Below are positions 34,225 through 36,519 of a stretch of DNA of 36,519 bases, in pieces. Each line of letters opens with the position of its first letter. Position 1 is the first letter of the stretch. This DNA comes from Marinobacter salicampi (GTDB lineage: Bacteria; Pseudomonadota; Gammaproteobacteria; Pseudomonadales; Oleiphilaceae): NCBI RefSeq assembly GCF_011074795.1, contig NZ_JAAMPF010000005.1, forward strand, positions 1-36,519, given 5' to 3'. Made by a program: the position numbers and the translations under genes. Below the pieces are notes generated by a model that was given only the letters and a program-made list of their open reading frames with translations, did not search any database and had not been told where the DNA came from.

Positions 34225-36225
34225 ATGTACGCTCAGCATCACTCACAGAACCTGGCCTCCACCAAGGCGACTGTCGCCCGTTTGCTGCTTGAAGCCAACA
34301 CTTGCTATGGCGAGTCGAATAATCCGGGCAACCGGCACGGGCAGCGGGTGCTTGCGCGTAATGAGTGTCGGAGTCTGTTGGATGAGGCTCTGGCCCTGAA
34401 TCCGGATGAGCCTGTGGCTCTGGGATTGCTGGGGCGGGTGGAGATGGACGAAGGCAACCTGCAGCACGCTCACCACCTGTTTAATGTCAGCCTCACACTA
34501 AAGTCCGATCAACCCCAGCAGTATTCCAACTTGGGCTACTGGGCTCTGGCTTCCGAGCGCCCGGCGCTTGCCGAGCAGTATTTCCAGGAAGCCCTGGGGC
34601 TGGACCGGCAATCCGCCGCCGCCTTCTGTGGCATTGCCCACGCCAAGCGCCAGCAGAGTCAGTTTGATGTGGCTTACCTGCATTATCGAAAATTGCTTGA
34701 ACTGGGCCTGGAGTGGCCTTCGATCTACAGCGGCATGCTGGTCTGCGCTGAAAACCTGAAGGTGGAAAAAGCGGATAGCGAGCTGGCGCGGGATGCCATC
34801 GCCCTGCTCAGCCGCGACGATCTCCCCCACCAGGAAATCGGCCGCTTCGTTGGCAGCATCCTTGTGCAGAAATACGACCTTGGCAATGCCGATGCGCAGA
34901 TCCAGCTTGATGATGCCTGCGACGACGAACTGCTCATCCTGGCCTTGCAGAAAACGCTGATGCCAGATCCGACCATTGAAGACTTTGTGAATGAGCTACG
35001 TCGCTCTATTCTGGCAGAGGTCGCCACCACGGCTACGCTTCAGGAAAGCCGCCAGAGCCTGACCATGGCCATCGCCCGCTACGTGGACCGAACCGGCTAT
35101 GCCCTCCCGGCTGCGGATGATGAAGAGAACCTGGTTGAAGCCATTAATGAAAGTATCCAAGCCCAGTTCCTCATGGGCGAACCCATGGACGCTGTGACTG
35201 GCTCGCTGATTCTCAGCGCCATGTACGGGGCGCTATTCCATCAGCTGTTCGCGGTTCAGTTGGGCCAATGGAACCTGGTGGACTGGCCACTGGGGATGCA
35301 GTCTGTGGTTGCCGCAAGCTACTACGACCGGGCCACCGAAGAGGCGATCAAACAGAATTTCGACGAGAAGATGGATGAGCTGTGCCTGGATAAGGCCGAC
35401 GTGCCCCAGGCCTGGCCGAGCTGGGCACAACTGGCCTATCGGAGCGCTTCAAGTCTTAAAACGCTGATGGCGGTCGAACTGAAGCTGTCAACCGACAACC
35501 TTCCTGAAACCCTTCGCCTGATGCTGTGTGGTGCCCAATCCGGCCAGCGTGCCCTTGAACTGGCCAGCTACCTGGATGATGTGGAAGTGATTGCAGTGGA
35601 TGAGTCCCTTGGCAACATCGCCAAGGCGACCCGCCGGGCAGAGGAACTCGGCCTCAGCAATATCGTGTTCTGGCCCTGGTCCATCGCCCAGCGCTTTGTG
35701 GCCGATGGCCACCAGGTTCAATGGGTCGAGATCGGCCGGCTGCCTTCGGTGCACATGACTGATGTCTCTTTGCCGGCTCTGGTCAGCTCAGCAACCAGCA
35801 ACGGCAGCGTGGTTCACATGCACACGAACATTGCAGAACAAAGTGCTGCGGACCAGCAGGTGCGCAAACTGATTGCAGAGCATAACCTGCAACCCACCCG
35901 GGCCACCCTGCGCCGGTTACGGCGGATGGTGCTGAACAATAAACAGGATGACCTTTGGCAGGAACTGCTGTCAGAAAGTGACTTCTATGGTCTCGGTGGC
36001 TGCCAGGACCGCTGGTTCCGGCCTCAGGATAGTGCCCAGTTGGAGCAGCTGATGGCCATGGTCAGCAACGAAGTGGAATGGAAGCTGGTCAAAGCCCGGG
36101 ACGCCGACGGCCACAGCCTGGCCACCGGCCCAGTGCAAAAACAGCTGCAGGCAGAAGCCCTGGGAAGCGCAGTCCAGAGCCTCATGGGGCAGGCATTGAG
36201 CGTTTATTTCGTCAAACGCCGCTAG
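34225..36225 (+). CDS. TPR protein with degenerate methyltransferase-like domain
   Basis: 666 residues from ATG 34225, which has GAGGTG five bases upstream. TPR-type helices at ~50-160 (LDEALALNPDEPVALGLLGRVEMDEGNLQHAHHLF, YSNLGYWALASERPALAEQYFQEAL), a helical middle part, then a Rossmann-like part at ~430-500. This follows a family of TPR-methyltransferases, with IAVDESLGNIAKATRRAEELGLSNI and the later RATLRRLRRMVL and SDFYGLGGCQDRWF blocks. The SAM-binding glycine motif (normally GCGTG) reads CGAQSG and the later Asp motif is lost (WPWSIA), so SAM catalysis is doubtful. No signal peptide. Location and promoter suggest a flagellin-related role; that is inference. Confidence 0.75.
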   Translation: MYAQHHSQNLASTKATVARLLLEANTCYGESNNPGNRHGQRVLARNECRSLLDEALALNPDEPVALGLLGRVEMDEGNLQHAHHLFNVSLTLKSDQPQQYSNLGYWALASERPALAEQYFQEALGLDRQSAAAFCGIAHAKRQQSQFDVAYLHYRKLLELGLEWPSIYSGMLVCAENLKVEKADSELARDAIALLSRDDLPHQEIGRFVGSILVQKYDLGNADAQIQLDDACDDELLILALQKTLMPDPTIEDFVNELRRSILAEVATTATLQESRQSLTMAIARYVDRTGYALPAADDEENLVEAINESIQAQFLMGEPMDAVTGSLILSAMYGALFHQLFAVQLGQWNLVDWPLGMQSVVAASYYDRATEEAIKQNFDEKMDELCLDKADVPQAWPSWAQLAYRSASSLKTLMAVELKLSTDNLPETLRLMLCGAQSGQRALELASYLDDVEVIAVDESLGNIAKATRRAEELGLSNIVFWPWSIAQRFVADGHQVQWVEIGRLPSVHMTDVSLPALVSSATSNGSVVHMHTNIAEQSAADQQVRKLIAEHNLQPTRATLRRLRRMVLNNKQDDLWQELLSESDFYGLGGCQDRWFRPQDSAQLEQLMAMVSNEVEWKLVKARDADGHSLATGPVQKQLQAEALGSAVQSLMGQALSVYFVKRR

Positions 36226-36239
36226 GCACGGGCATGCTC

Positions 36240-36337
36240 GTAGCGGGACTTTCAGCTTTCGTGCACGCCGAAGGGGTGCCGTGGGGTTGGCCTGACTGGG
36301 AGCCTGGCGGCTCCTCGAAAGCTGAAGCTTCCGCTAC
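36240..36337 (+). repeat. REP/inverted-REP pair (BIME), copy 8
   Basis: 98 bases in the orientation of copies 1 and 2. The left REP is mutated (GTAGCGGGACTTTCAGC). Interior has GCACGCCGAAGGGGTGCC and GGGAGCCTGGCGGCTCC. It begins 14 bases after the TPR gene. Confidence 0.82.
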
Positions 36338-36360
36338 ATTTACACATCCTACGCCGCGTC

Positions 36361-36386
36361 TTCGGGAAAGCTGAGGCTTCCGCTAC
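36361..36386 (-). repeat. solo REP
   Basis: GAAAGCTGAGGCTTCCGCTAC at its right end is a single inverted REP with one change and no partner, between copies 8 and 9. Confidence 0.7.
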
Positions 36387-36428
36387 ATTGAAACAACCCA
36401 CGCCGCATCCTCGGGTTCAGTATGTGTC

Positions 36429-36519
36429 GTAGCGGAAGCTTCAGCTTTCGTGCACACCGAAGGGGTGCCATGGGGTTGGCCTGATTGGGAGCCTGGCGGC
36501 TCCTCGAAAGCTGAAGCTT
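36429..36519 (+). repeat. REP/inverted-REP pair (BIME), copy 9, cut by window end
   Basis: Same layout as copy 8 with a perfect left REP (GTAGCGGAAGCTTCAGC). The last seven bases of the right REP lie beyond the window. Confidence 0.85.

Noticed and set aside
25471..36519. Repeated palindromic units, considered as a CRISPR array
   Set aside because: Units are ~100 bp, palindromic, with conserved rather than unique spacers, and start with GTAG; they lie beside a RAYT gene, so REP pairs explain them.

Overview
The window looks like chromosome of a free-living, motile gammaproteobacterium. Protein style and gene set (groES-groEL with a sigma32 promoter, type II secretion, purE-purK, Fe superoxide dismutase, AmpG-like permease, OruR-type AraC regulator, polar-type flagellin cluster) fit Marinobacter or a close relative. 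That genus call is inference from the proteins, not a database match.

Layout: 1-192, end of a tRNA-Val gene with its promoter (minus strand). 249-2650, three poorly characterised minus-strand genes: a basic-tailed small protein, a lipoprotein and a membrane-anchored coiled coil. 2874-4555, purE-purK. 4786-5364, sodB with terminator. 5639-7699, a membrane GGDEF/EAL protein whose GGDEF site is degenerate. 7767-10357, lemA plus an M48 protease with an unusual long C-terminal extension. 10382-14058, gspN-gspC-gspD read leftward. 14118-19136, the groES-groEL heat-shock operon read leftward, with a complete group II intron (14194-16950) inserted inside the groEL stop codon, so that the operon terminator now lies 2.8 kb beyond groEL. 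19154-22811, fxsA, an SDR, an alkyltransferase-like gene, an ampG-like permease and yajQ. 23065-25419, a receiver/degenerate-GGDEF protein, an apparent structured RNA with terminator, and an AraC regulator. 25471-25707, two palindromic repeat elements. 25756-27907, argG and a solute-binding protein. 27929-32886, flagellar filament genes: fliS, fliD, flaG, and two divergent flagellins. 32962-34075, a RAYT (REP-associated tyrosine transposase) gene surrounded by five copies of its own REP pair. 34225-36225, a TPR protein with a degenerate methyltransferase-like domain. 36240 to the end, more REP elements.

How it fits together: the right third is a filament-assembly locus. fliD-fliS and the short flagellin each have a sigma28-type promoter (11-bp spacers), whereas the long flagellin and the downstream TPR/methyltransferase-like gene share a nearly identical sigma54-type promoter. 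This suggests two classes of filament genes and ties the unknown TPR protein to flagellin. Between them sits a REP/RAYT unit that seems to be the source of a ~100-bp mobile repeat family also found near argG and at the right edge. Several proteins are linked to cyclic di-GMP (GGDEF/EAL, receiver-GGDEF, YajQ), with both GGDEF sites degenerate.

The most notable systems are the stop-codon group II intron in groEL (known from Azotobacter at the same kind of site), the REP/RAYT unit, and the sigma28/sigma54 split of the divergent flagellins.
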